Part shown: positions 23,902 to 34,552 of the stretch, piece by piece
Layout: the number at the start of each line of letters is the position of its first letter
Numbering within the stretch: position 1 is the first letter of the stretch
Assembly (NCBI GenBank): GCA_001599975.1
Contig: BCIO01000001.1
Location: forward strand, 4,151,631-4,215,630
From: Cystobasidiopsis lactophilus
Lineage: Eukaryota > Basidiomycota > Agaricostilbomycetes > Agaricostilbales > Chionosphaeraceae
Direction of reading: 5' to 3'
DNA: 64,000 nucleotides
Translations under genes and position numbers: made by a program
The notes under the pieces: model-generated
The model's database searches: none
Told to the model about the DNA's origin: nothing
The model's input: only the letters and a program-made list of their open reading frames with translations

Positions 23902-25401
23902 TCAACGTGAACATGGTGGATAGGAATGCGAAAAATGAAAACCCATGCTCGACTGCAAGCTCGATTTTGTGATCAGCAGCTCGAGCAGGCGGGATTCATC
24001 CCCATTTGTGAAAGAATGGCAGTAAATACAGCCCCAAGACATCATTGATTTGAGATGCAGTACACCCCTAGTAAGGCCTGAAGACCTTCCCAGGAGATAG
24101 CTTGAGGCTGGTGATCCCATTAAATCGACCTGCGAAAGAACGTGTGCCATCCTCACCACGACGGATTCTCCATCTGAGTCTGTACCAATGTAGATCTGCT
24201 GGCGCGGTAGTCTGGCCATCGTCCCCTCGAGATCAAAGACCGAGATCCGGAGATTGGCAAGCCGAGGGAGATAGAGAGGTCGGCGCAGGCCTTTCAAAGT
24301 GGGACAGCCTTTATGCAAAACGTTCAACGAGAGTTCATGGTGAAGAGCTTGAGCTTACACAGGTGATATAGGAAGTTGATAGGATTGACGGAAGCGAGAG
24401 TCTGGACGGGAGGCTTGGACGGGCTGATGAAAACGGCCTCACTTTGCGCCAGCTTTAGTATCGATCTTGGTGAAGTGGCAAGAGAAAGAGAGGGAGGCCT
24501 ACACTTGCACATCTCCCAAGATGCGCCCCTTCTCTGGCCAAGAAGGGCCACGGCCTCGACAGAACTTATGAACGATCTCCGCAGCGTCCTCGGCCATGGC
24601 ATAGGAGTCCCAGACAAGACCCTGAGCGTGCCCTAGGAGAATTAAGACGCATGCGGCCTGTTGACCCGAGTTGTGCTCAGCTCTCGCATCAAGCGACTCC
24701 AGGCAAGCTCACAAGAACCGCGCCAGATCCGACTGCAATAATAACCAACTGCCATACATGTAAGATCTGTGAGTTGATCGCCGATCCCGCGATATAAAGA
24801 GTGCTGACCTTTTCCAAATTTGGGCGCGACCCTCCCAAAACAGCCCAAACGGTGTTGAAGACCCTATGGGCTGCGTAAAATCTTGAGCCATGACAATGCT
24901 AGTCATGAGGTGTAGTAGCTTGACCTTACCGAGACAGGATTCATAGGCACAATCCGTCATGCGAGACTTGGACCCCCCAAGAGTAGGCCCTTCGCCCATG
25001 TCATAGTGAAAGGGGTTTCTATCTCGACAAATGATATAGCAAGCAGCTCGAAGCGGCCGACAGCACTGACGCAGTATCCGCTGCTTGATGCATTCTCCTC
25101 CAGAGGACGCCTGGAGGCCCGAGGAGCACACGCTCAGATGCGGCCATCAGCGCTGTGAGGAGAGATTGTGTGACTGACCGAATATCTTTTCATCCTCGTC
25201 TTCGAGCCCATCCTCAATACGAAGCGGGTTGCACTGCAGGACAGAGACCTTTTTGGACGATGTCCTCATTTGCGGCCGACGATGCGGGCGGCGGTCAATT
25301 TGCCTGTGCCTGATGGCCTGATCTCGGTTCGACGTGGACGACTCGTTCAACGAAGCCAGGAGAAGTACCCAGGAATGCGAAATGGCGGATGGTGGTCCCA
25401 A
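23902..25401 (-). CDS. F-box/LRR-like hypothetical protein (gene model partial)
   Basis: Several protein-like exons on the minus strand point to one gene, though I could not place every junction. In order: ...MRTSSKKVSVLQCNPLRIED (ATG 25269 is a plausible start), GVLWRRMHQAADTASVLSAA, SRFYAAHRVFNTVWAVLGGS then RPNLEKVSTLYIAGSAINSQ, GLVWDSYAMAEDAAEIVHKF, ISPSKPPVQTLASVNPINFL, and PTLKGLRRPLYLPRLANLRI then SVFDLEGTMARLPRQQIYIG. The recurring 'PNLxxLxI' and 'LPRLANLRISVFDLEG' phrases and the opening helix resemble the F-box plus irregular leucine-rich repeats common in basidiomycetes. That is inference from texture only. Outer limits are approximate, and the gene could be a decaying copy. Confidence 0.45.
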
Positions 25402-25827
25402 GTCAAGGACCGCGAGTGGCGGGGACCCGCATGATGTCGGTCAAAGTTTGGATTTGTGGTCGCTTCTAGGCACAGTTGCAAGATGATGGTTGGTTTGTTT
25501 TATTTCATTCCGAGCATTCCAAGAAGGCACGGTTCGGGGTTCCAAGGCGACAAGTTGGACTTTGGGGAGTCGAGGTGGCGAATCGGCATGGTGGCGCGCT
25601 GGGAGGGAGTTTATTCGTCGCGTAACAAAGATGAAGTGTCGTGAGAGAGGAGTAGCCACAGTAAATGCGCGATTGGTCGGTCCGTCGGCCCGTTGCCCTC
25701 CCAAGAGCGCCCCGAATTCCGTCCCTCCGTTGGCTCGCTTGGTCTGGGCGGGGGTTACATGGGGAGAGGCGGAAAGTTGTGCAAGAACGTAAAGAGAAGA
25801 ACTTTGTTGAGGTGGAGGGAGGGAAGT
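25402..25827. other. Intergenic region between F-box-like gene and ERV14
   Basis: About 430 bases holding the ERV14 3' end and the upstream region of the F-box-like gene. ORFs on both strands overlap without protein-like content. No repeat seen. Confidence 0.4.
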
Positions 25828-26718
25828 CTATGCTTGGTCGTCGGCCACTAGTGCCAAAATCATCCTGCGCGCCACCATGAGCACCGGTCAATTTGACCCT
25901 GGGGACATCAGCAGTCTCACCTATAGAGGTAGTAGACTGTGCGTGCAGCAAACAGATGAGTTGGGTACGCCAATAGCACAGGCAGAAAGCGCCACGCACA
26001 AAAGGACAGCAAGTAGAACCCGAGCTTGAAGAACGTCTCCTTCTTGTGCTGGCCGAGCGTGCGGAAGATCTCTGTGGCGTCGAACATGTGGTTCTTGTTC
26101 ATGACCTTGTTGACGTTGTAGAGCACGAGCGGTAGGTTAAGGAGGAAGGCGATGAATTGGAAGCAGACCAGGAAGAGCAAGGTGAACGCTGTGTGGAAGA
26201 TCATTTCCGGTAGCACGAACTGTGCGCTCTCGCGAAATCAGCATCATCAAATGCTAAAAGTAAGCAAGTTAACGCACCTGGTTGAGCTTGTTGCAGAGGT
26301 CGATGGGGTTGAGGTAGTCGCCTGGCGATTGGGAATTTTGGGTGGTTGCTCAGCCTCTGGCCTTGGTTGCGTTGGCTTGGGACTTACATTCTAAGTCGGA
26401 GAACATGATGATCTGTGAGGACCGCGAGGGAGTCAGCTCAACGTGACAAGAGCAAAGGTAACGAGCGGCCACGCACGAAGAAGACGGACGTGAACAGCAG
26501 CAAGGCCGACAAGATGACGGCCAGCAAGAACAACCACGCTTCCCCAATCTGTCACACACCACACCAAATCAGCATCCACTCCCTCCTAAACACGCAGCCC
26601 CGAGTCCCCAGAGCGAGCAGCAGCCAGGCGATATGGGCGGGCGCATAGAATTTGGGTTGCGCGGCGCTCTCTGCGGCCTCGCTGCCTGCGATTCGGGATC
26701 CGATTGAGGGCTCACCAT
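25828..26718 (-). CDS. ERV14: ER-derived vesicle cargo receptor, cornichon family
   Basis: Three-TM COPII cargo receptor that exports membrane proteins from the ER. Spliced product in order: M|IGEAWLFLLAVILSALLLFT, IMFSDLE..., then FVLPEMIFHTAFTLLFLVCF, QFIAFLLNLPLVLYNVNKVM, NKNHMFDATEIFRTLGQHKK, ETFFKLGFYLLSF|FYYLYR|MILALVADDQA. The motif IFRTL and the FYYLYRMI helix are family hallmarks. Length is about 135 residues, as usual. The first coding exon is just the ATG (26716-26718), followed by a 167-nt intron (26549-26715), then ATTGGGGAAGCG. Two small exons lie at the 3' end; the TAG is at 25828-25830. Confidence 0.95.
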
Positions 26719-26981
26719 CTTGAGCCTATTGATATGAGCTACTTGGTATGCGAGCTGCAGCTGGAGCTGGAGCAAGGGTTCGTCATGCACGCCCACCTGA
26801 AGTTGTGCGCGGGGAGTTGTGGTGCGAGCACTCGACCTGCGAAGACACTCTGTTGATCCGTGACAGCCAGCATTGGATCGTGCGTGACTCGCTCGACCTC
26901 AGAGGATCGCTCTGAGATTTTCGGTCACATCACAGAGCAGCTCAACAGCGAAAGCCCTTCGAGCTTTGACAGTTTTCGAAG

Positions 26982-27976
26982 ATGGCGGCCAGGTCGCGCT
27001 CGCCTGAGTCGATCAAGGTGCGTTGCTGCTGCTGCCTCATTCATAGCTTGAATACGGCTTTATCATTCCTGCGCACAGGCAAGTCCCAAAGCTGGCTCTC
27101 CTCGCCGCCATTCTGAAGTGACAGCGGATTCTGACTTGACGTACAGGCGAGTTGCCTTCTCTCCTCTCTGATTGCCCTCCAGTCTCATGAAACGGTCAAA
27201 CCGCAGGCCAACCCACCATTCATGATTCGCGCTTTCCTGACTCCGCTCCAGCAAAACTCGCACTACCCTCTGTCCGAATACACCGGCTCCTCCTTGCCCC
27301 CTTCCGCGCAAGAGGTGCAAATCTACGCCGCCAAGGACCACACTTTCAGGCAGGTGCTCACCACCTTGATCTCCGCTCGCACCTTGCCGCCCCAAGTTCG
27401 CTATTCCATCCGCCACGTCTACTTCGACCCGGACGAGGGCGCCGCGGGGGACTACCTCTCCAAGGATCTGGGCATCATGATGCTCAGAGACCTCACCAAG
27501 CCTCTGGAGCAGGTCAGGGGCGTGGGAGCGAGGAAGCTGGCGGAGGTCGGCTGGGTCCCAGGTGACTTCTTGGAGCTCGCCCTCATCCAGGATCGGGGAG
27601 AGGGCCCCTCGTCGAGTTTGCCTCCTAGAGACGAGGGATATGGGCCGTTTGGGATTGCTGGAGGCAGGGGCAGAGGTGGTCGCCCGCAAGGCCAAGATGG
27701 GTTCGGAGCGACTCGAGCACCACTCAATGCGCCCGTTCGTCCTTTTCCCTTAACTTGTCCATTTCTCCACTTACGAAGTTTAAACAGTGGTCTAGAGGAG
27801 GTATGGCCGGAGGAAGCAGCGAGAGGCCGTTTGGTGGTCGCGGTGGTGGAGAGCGCAGGGTTTCGGTCACCAATGGAGGCGGCGGCGGTGGCGGGCCGTG
27901 GGCAGACTCGGGCGCTGCTTCCGCCAAAAGGGACGAGGACACGGCTATGCCTGCCGCCCAGTCTCCCTGGGGCTAG
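26982..27976 (+). CDS. SAP18: SAP18 family protein (Sin3/ASAP-complex subunit)
   Basis: Ubiquitin-fold protein of the Sin3-HDAC and ASAP/PSAP splicing-linked complexes. Exon 1 (26982-27017) encodes MAARSRSPESIK. The next coding exon, most simply starting at TCTCATGAAACG near 27182, gives SHETVKPQANPPFMIRAFLT. The SAP18 core is clear: PLSEYTGSSLPPSAQEVQIY, HTFRQVLTTLISARTL, RYSIRHVYFDPDEG, SKDLGIMM, and GWVPGDFLELALI. A last intron (donor GTTCGT after GCGCCC, acceptor TTTAAACAG) leads to a Gly/Arg-rich tail (GGSSERPFGGRGGGERR) ending QSPWG, TAG at 27974-27976. RG-rich tails are common in fungal SAP18 and suit RNA-linked complexes. A small extra exon between 27080 and 27150 cannot be excluded. 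Confidence 0.88.
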
Positions 27977-28064
27977 CCTCTCTCCCACTAGTCTTGCAAA
28001 AAAAGCGTCGCCGGTGGCGAATCTCGGGGTCAGCGCTTGACCTGCATCGGCCCAAACCTGAGAG

Positions 28065-29323
28065 ATGGCCTCCTCCTCGGAGACGATGGGCACCAATGCG
28101 TTCCTGTCATACTTGGTCACCAACGGCTTGACCATGCCGCAAGCGATCTCGGTAGCTGCGACTCTCATCAAAGCCGGCCATAACTCGATTGAGCAGATCG
28201 CCCTCCTTGGCCCATCCACTTTGACCAAACTCAAGATCAACGACAAGTCCATACGAAAAGGCTTGTTAGATACAGCCAAGCGGGCCAAGAAGGTGAGACC
28301 GGGGCCATCTCTTGCGTTCGAAAGGGAGCAGCAATTCTTGAACCGAGCCTCCTCTTCCTTTCGCGCAGGGCATGACGGCAGCGCCCAAAAAGCGAACGAG
28401 GGACTCAGACATGGACCGCCCTTTGCCAACCAGCGCCCAAGACCCTAGCGATGCCATCCAGGAGTTCGACTTTGGCTACTCCGAGATCCTCGATCCGGAC
28501 GACCTGATGGCCAAGTTTGTCGTTGTCAACCGAGCCCCCGTCATGCTCGCTTGGGCTTCGATGGTGTGCGAACGCCTCTCCTTCACCCGCGAAGAAGCCT
28601 TGTCCCTGGCTCAAGCCTACACTTCGCTCAACGCCGTCTCCAAAGGCGCCAGCTTGGGCTTGATGCAGCCTCTGGCCAAGGACACTTCAAGTCAGGTAAG
28701 TCGCCCGCTCTTCAGCGTCCCACATTCTGTCTCAAGAAGACTGCCAGCCTTACGTTGAAGTCATGGGCCGGAAGGTGCCGGTGATAGGCCTCCAAGACGG
28801 AACATGGCGGGGCCTGGTCGATGGTCAGCAGGCGGACCCAGAAAAGGCATATCGGTACTTGAAGAAGAGCTTTCAACAGCAATTGGGTGCGGTGATGGGA
28901 GCCATGTTCCGATGTAGGCCGTCTGTCCTCCTTCACGAAGCCTCCGGACGCTCAAGGCCAGGTGCAGTGGCAGAGAGTTTCGAACCCGCCGAGCTCAACG
29001 AGAAGGGCTACGGTCTCTATTGTGCTTTCCGACCAGTTGGCGACAAGTGGGCCGAAAAGTCAAACTTCCGCCTCGAGAGCGTCCTCGAGCTTCGACGCCA
29101 CCTGACTCATCCCTCTCCCTCTCGATCGACCGTCAAATCGGAAAGCGATTCGCCTTCGCCTTCGAAGAAAAGGAAAGTGGAGGAGGCCGATGGCTTGGAC
29201 GAGTTTGACAGGGAGCTCGAAGACGACTTGGACTTGGCAGCTTTCGGTCTGGTCGAGCAGGCTCACGGGGTTGAGGTCAAGGCCAAAGTGGAAGAGCAGG
29301 ATCCAGATCCTCAAGTGGTATAA
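28065..29323 (+). CDS. Conserved-looking nuclear protein of unknown function
   Basis: Four exons. Exon 1 encodes MASSSETMGTNAFLSYLVTN and a helical domain (LIKAGHNSIEQIALLGPSTL) ending TAKRAKK. An intron gives ...|GMTAAPKKRTRDSDMDRP; then come DFGYSEILDPDDLMAKFVVV and RLSFTREEALSLAQAYTSLN. A third join (SSQ|PYVEVMGRKVPVIGLQDGTW) leads to KAYRYLKKSFQQQLGAVMGA. A fourth (FR|LAESFEPAELNEKGYGLYC) uses the acceptor TGCAG|TGGCAGAG. The tail holds a classic monopartite NLS (SPSKKRKVEE) followed by an acidic stretch. The well-formed helices and consistent phases make this a real gene. I do not recognise the family; the NLS suggests a nuclear site. Stop TAA 29321-29323. Confidence 0.75.
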
Positions 29324-29451
29324 CAGAAGTGCAAGGATTGTAACAAAAGGGATTTCCGAAGATATACAAGAGCGGGTGAAACAGACTGCGGGATTGGGGA
29401 ATGTAAAGACATGTACAGTAAATCAGACACTGGTCGACTCGTCAGTGAAAA

Positions 29452-31764
29452 TCATTTCCAGAGACATGAAGCGACCACGCACTCGACATTCATCTTCTCT
29501 TCGGCTGGGCCCATCCGACCGACGCCCAGTAAGACGCCGCCATGATCATGCTCCTCCTGGCCCTCCAGACGCCTCTCGAAGAAGTACCTCTCTGTGTCTT
29601 CCAGTTCCAGCATTTGGCTACCCGCGGCGAGCAGAGCAGCGAAAGTGAGTCGGTACTGCCCGATCTGCTTGAGGATGTCTTCTTTCTGTTTGTGGACGAG
29701 ATAGTGAGCTCTGTCAGATACTCTGTAGACTGATAACTGACAGGATGAAAGCCTTCAGGGTGCATCCATTCCTTCTTGCCATGCTCTGGGTCGGAGTCCA
29801 CCGCCTCCTCGTCGAGGCCTCGCGCCAGAACGGCTGCCACCCGCTCCGCTTCCGTTGGGTGATCCGTCTCAATCTCCTCTTTCATCTCCAATCGTACTCT
29901 TTGGGCCAGAGACTTGTCTGCCCGCAAGAGAAGCTGTGCTTTTGATCCAGAGGGCAGATTTTCGATCAATAGCGAGCGGGACTGGGCTTCAAGCTGAATG
30001 GCCAAAGACAGGACTAGTGCTGCCAATTCTTTGTTGTCGTACTTGTCGACCCTTTTGTTGAGCTTTTCGACCATCATTTGGATGTTGTACGGGTGCCTGC
30101 GACAACTGTTGAGTATGGCTTCGTCGAGCAGTTGGTCTTAACACTCACGAATGGTACTTCTCGAGTTCTCCTTCACTTGGGGCCATCTTGTCACTGGCCT
30201 TCTGCGCAAAAGAGTCCGCCATGCCTGTGAGAGTTCCGATGACGGTCTGTACGACAAAGTTGCTATACCAGAAACAGCTCAGCATTCTGTGTGAGAATTG
30301 AAAGCTCAGGACTGACGTGACCAAAGGCACAGCCATGATAGCCCAGACGATGAAGAAGACAATCCCTGTAGATGGCCTTCTTTAGGCGATCCTTCATTTG
30401 AAAAGATTGGACACCTCACCAGCTGGCGTAGAGGGACTAAAATCGCCGTATCCAATCGTCAAGAACGAGACGTAGCAGAAGTACATCGCAGTACCGAATG
30501 CCCAGCCCTCAAGGGCCTTGAAGATCGCGGCACCAACCAGCCAAAAAACCAGGAGCGACGCAGCTGACACCAGCAGGTCGAAGATCTGGTTCCATTTTTC
30601 CTGTTGGTTCTCCAGAGTTTGAAGCTCGGCCAGCTCGACGACGAGCGTGTGCTTCCGGTCCTCTGGGTCGTTCTGCCTCTTCTTCTCGAACTCCTCCTGG
30701 GTCAACTCCCTGTAGGTCCTTTTGCGATCTTCGGCCCGAGTGGAGATGAATGACACCATCTGTGCCAGCATGACTGCCAGCAGCGAGATGCTCATGACCG
30801 CGAAGGGGAAGTCTAAGACTCGAGTCGCATTGTACGTTGGTTCCTGCAACAAGAGCTTAGCTACTCTTCAAAAGCGTTGGCTTAGAACTTACGAAGTCGC
30901 CGAAACCGATGGTCAAGGAAGTAACAAGTGAAAAGTAGATGCCATCAATGTACGTCCAGTGCTCGATGCGGGAAAAGATGAGCGCTTGCACGGCGAGCAG
31001 GGACAGGAACAGCATGACGCTCAGAATGTCTGAAGAAGAAATGCTCTTAGAGGGCTACATATCCTGCCAAGACGGCGGCCTTACACCGTGCGCCAGCGAC
31101 CCGAACTTCTTCGCCTTTCTCGCTGTTTCCTTCAGCCTGGCCACGGGCCACAAAGTGGGTGACCAAGACAATTGCGATACATCCAGCAATGATCTGATGG
31201 GAAGAATCAGTCAAAGATGAAGGTGTCGAGCCCGAAGTTCTGCAACTTACGCAAGAAAGGACGGCTGCCCAAAATCCTTGAGAGTGGGCCTGATCAGGAT
31301 GACCGCTACCAAAAGGGCCATCTGGGATGAGAGTCAGCCGGTGCTCAACAGACTAGCATGGAGAGCTGAAAAACCTTACAAACGCAAAGGTTGACCAAGG
31401 CAAAAATGACCTTGATGACCCAACAGAGTACAGACCCTCTCATTGCAGTCCTCCACCATTCGTACCGCACCGTGAACCGAGCGACAAGGAGAGCGTTGGC
31501 GATGAGGTTGAACGCCAGCGAGAAGGACGACAGAACTAAGGAGCCTGTCTTGTCCGGAACATTCTGCAGGCCAGAGCTTGTGCTGATCGTAAACCAAGGC
31601 TGTGTCAGGCCGGGAATGTCCAATAGAGTCGAAAGAGGAGCGAAGAGGGCAGCAAGAAGTGGCAAATAGACGGCGCGGTTGAGCCAGCGCTGCTTTGTAG
31701 TCTGCTGGGCTTTGGCCTTTTGAGCGGCTCTCCTCACAGGAGCATCTAGAAGACTGAAAACCAT
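29452..31764 (-). CDS. TOK1: Two-pore-domain outward-rectifying K+ channel (TOK1-like)
   Basis: Fungal plasma-membrane K+ channel with eight TM segments and two pore loops. The start is MVFSLLDAPVRRAAQKAKAQ (31764). Early TM segments (YLPLLAALFAPLSTLL, LVLSSFSLAFNLIANALLVA, CWVIKVIFALVNLCV) come first, then others around 31350-31000. Pore 1 reads SLVTSLTIGFGDF, joined by an intron to EPTYNATRVLDFPFAVMSIS. A cytosolic loop (TYRELTQEEFEKKRQNDPED) precedes TM 7 and pore 2 (FLTIGYGDFSPST). The C-terminal cytosolic region (IQMMVEKLNKRVDKYDNKEL; RVRLEMKEEIETDHPTEAER) ends near MGPAEEKM... with TGA at 29452-29454. A 56-nt intron joins EGFHP to KEDILKQIGQYRL. Both selectivity filters (GFGD and GYGD) are intact, so the channel is likely functional. 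Confidence 0.92.
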
Positions 31765-32362
31765 TTCGACGGCGTCACAGGGGAAACGGTGGAGGAAGCC
31801 AAAGTTCGAGAGCCAAAGACGAAGAGAAGCAGGAGGATTGCGTGGCTTTCACGGTCCCTGACCGCCTTTATCGCTTGCAGTCTGTTCAAGCTATCATTAC
31901 AGCAGTCAAAAATGAGGTCGAGACGCCGTCAGAGCGCAAGGGAGTTCCGGCGCCAAAAATGGACTCCGCTCAGGTTGGCACGGTGCGTCATGGGTCTCTC
32001 GTGCGAACCTCGCGCTGGTCGCTCCTCTTGCCTGTGCCACCATTGCTTTCCTCTCTAAGATCATAGACCCACGGCCCATTCACACCGAACGAGCCACAGC
32101 AGGCAAAAACTCACTCGACGGGAACTTCCAAGTTCCACTTCGATGCCAATAGATCCGCTTGCCTCCTCTACGAGACAGGCCTCGACCACCAGGTTTGGTG
32201 CTTGTTAGAGTTATCAGTGACTCATCGCGTCAGCCACCACCTCCAAAATTCCTAATTGTCGCGCATGAAAAAAGATGGCGGGAGGTGGCGAGCAAATCGT
32301 CCAGCCATGAATTCCCAATTGACTGAAGGCCTCTGGGCGCTCTTGACTGCCTACCATCAATC
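31765..32362. other. Divergent promoter (TOK channel / membrane sensor)
   Basis: About 600 bases between two genes pointing apart. ORFs here are short and unconvincing, and no repeat or TATA-type box stands out. Confidence 0.4.
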
Positions 32363-34271
32363 ATGTCGCAACTCAAGATGCTGAACATTCCCCGTGCCCA
32401 CCTCAACGGCAAGCGCCAATGGCAGTGGAACGCGGCCGACACCGGGAGCTCGACCACTCAGTGGTGGACGCCTCAGCCGGGCGATGCTGCCTACTCGGCG
32501 ACCACTTCTTCATCCTCAAAAAAGAAGAACTCGACCAAGTCCTCCTCCTCCAAGTCGAAGACAAAGTCACACACGAAAACGAAGACATCGTCCACCACCG
32601 CCGCCCTCTTCACGCCTTCCTCCAACCCGTTGAAAATCGTCTCCTTGACCCAGACTCTGCCGACCACGACGACAGAGACGTCGGTTGCCACGTCGACCCT
32701 CCTGGCAACCTCGGTCCACACGCAGTTTGTCACCGTCGTTTCCACCACGTCGATCGCGCCCAAGTCGTCTTCAACTTCAACAAAGGCTTCCTCGGTGGCC
32801 ACCACTTCCAGCGTTACTCTCGAGTCACTTCTTTCTTCAGAGAGCATCTCGTCGGCGGACTCGACGGATCTACCCCTCTTCACGCCGTCAGGGGGGGTTG
32901 GCAAGCTCGTCTCTGGCTCCGACTCGCTCTTTGGCTCCTCGGCAGCCCCAGCATCGACCACCTCATCAGCGGGAGATCGTTCTTTCTTCAACACCTTGAA
33001 GCACTCGCCAGCTTACATCGCGCTCGCCTCCTTGGTCGCGGTGGCTATCGTCGGCCTCATCGCCGCGGGCGCCGGCTTCCTCATCCGCCGCCACTGCCAG
33101 CGTCGCAAGGCCACCCGCCGCAACTTCTCAGACCAAGACTCTTGGTTCCACGACCCTAAAACGGCCTTCATGGAGAGCAACTACGAAAAGCTCGAGTGGG
33201 CGACCCTGCCGGACGGCACGCCGGCTTCCTCCCACCATCCTGCCAGCCTCTCGAGGGCCAGCACGGACAAGAGCAAGCGAACTGTCAATGGCAACTTGGA
33301 GGAAGGGCTCTTGGTGCCATCTCCCGCGTATCTTGGCAACAACATGGCAAAGAGTGAGTTTGCCGCGCTTCATCCCATCCTTACCCCAATCTAATCGCTC
33401 CTCTCCAGCTGCCTCTGCTCAAAGCTGGTCATGGATCAACATGGGCCGCAGCGACAGCCAGGACACCATCACCAAGCAGGACGGCTTCACCGCCTTGCCC
33501 GCGCGCCTCAGCCGGACCTTGAACCGCCTATCTCAAGTCGGCTCCTCTTCGGCGTCTTCCTCGGCGTCCAGCTCCATCAAAGCACCGGCTTCCACCCACT
33601 CGCGCAACGTCAGCGCCTCGACGATCAACTCGCTCCGCCCGCCTTCGCTCCACCCTTGGGGCTCGGTGCAGATGGAGACGGAGGAGGAGCCCGAGGAAGA
33701 GGAGGAGCAGGAGCGCCTCTCGCCCAATATCTACCTCGCGCCCCAGTCTCGCTTCTCGTCCTTCTCGACTCCAGGCGGACCGGCACTCCGAGACCCTCAG
33801 CACCGCGCATCGGTCGACAGCCAGGCCACCATGGCTGAGGCCCGCCAAAACGGTCCTCGTCGCGACTCCCACCTGCGCCACGAGATTGTGCGCGCCACCA
33901 GCTCGGCATCCTCCATCTGGTCGGCTGCGTCCGGCGCCACCGAGCGCACCTACGACCCCATGTCGGAGACCGAGCAGACCGAGCGCCGCAGCATTGCCGC
34001 CGTCGCCTCCACCTCCGTCCGCCGCCTGCCCTCGGAGTCGTCCACCTCGTCCTTCCAGTCTGGCCGTGTCTCCGCCTTCAGGCAGGCGCTCGCTCGCGGC
34101 GACATTCCCAGCCGCCAGAACTCCATGGCCACCACTGCCGACAAGCTGACCACCAAGCGGGCCAGCTGGGAGACCTTGGAGGCAGACGAGCTCCAGGCGG
34201 CACAAAGGGCCAGCAAGCTGCTCAAGGCCAGGGAGATGAGGGCTCGCAGCTCCGGCTCGGGCAGCGAATAG
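32363..34271 (+). CDS. Ser/Thr-rich single-pass membrane protein (Mid2/Wsc-like sensor architecture)
   Basis: Two exons, 32363-33353 and 33409-34271 (55-nt intron, MAK|TASAQSWSW), give 617 residues. The N-terminal half is Ser/Thr-rich and likely O-mannosylated (TSSSSKKKNSTKSSSSKSKT; TLPTTTTETSVATSTLLATS). One strong TM helix follows (IALASLVAVAIVGLIAAGAG), then a basic stop-transfer RRHCQRRKATRR. The cytosolic half is Ser/Arg-rich with an acidic block (EEEPEEEEEQE) and a charged helix near the end (ELQAAQRASKLLKAREMRAR). This is the layout of cell-wall stress sensors and other fungal mucin-like proteins. No cleavable signal peptide is visible in MSQLKMLNIPRAHLNGKRQW, so a signal-anchor topology or an unseen upstream exon must be considered. 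No WSC or GPI signal is present. The function is inferred from architecture only. Confidence 0.75.
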
Positions 34272-34552
34272 GCCATCTTCTTCACACTTTCGTTCTTTTC
34301 TTTACTAGGGGGCCTGGATGTAGCGTGCCAATTTGAACATTGCCCTTACCAAGACCCTGTCGACATTTTGAGTTCTGGTTCACGAGCGCGTGAAAAGCAC
34401 GACTCGCTGCAATTGACGTCTACCCTCCGCCAGCGACGCGGCCTTTGCGCCTTGAGCTTTTTGGTGCATTGAATCGTGCTATTATGAGCCGCGCAGAGTA
34501 AGGCTGCCAAGCCCTGCGCTTTCCAAAGGTAAACAAACAAGCTGAAAAGTGG

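Noticed and set aside
32419-34205. Alternate-frame and minus-strand ORFs over the membrane sensor
   Set aside because: Low-complexity Ser/Thr/Ala codons stay open in several frames. Only the frame with the TM helix, stop-transfer and an in-frame intron makes sense.
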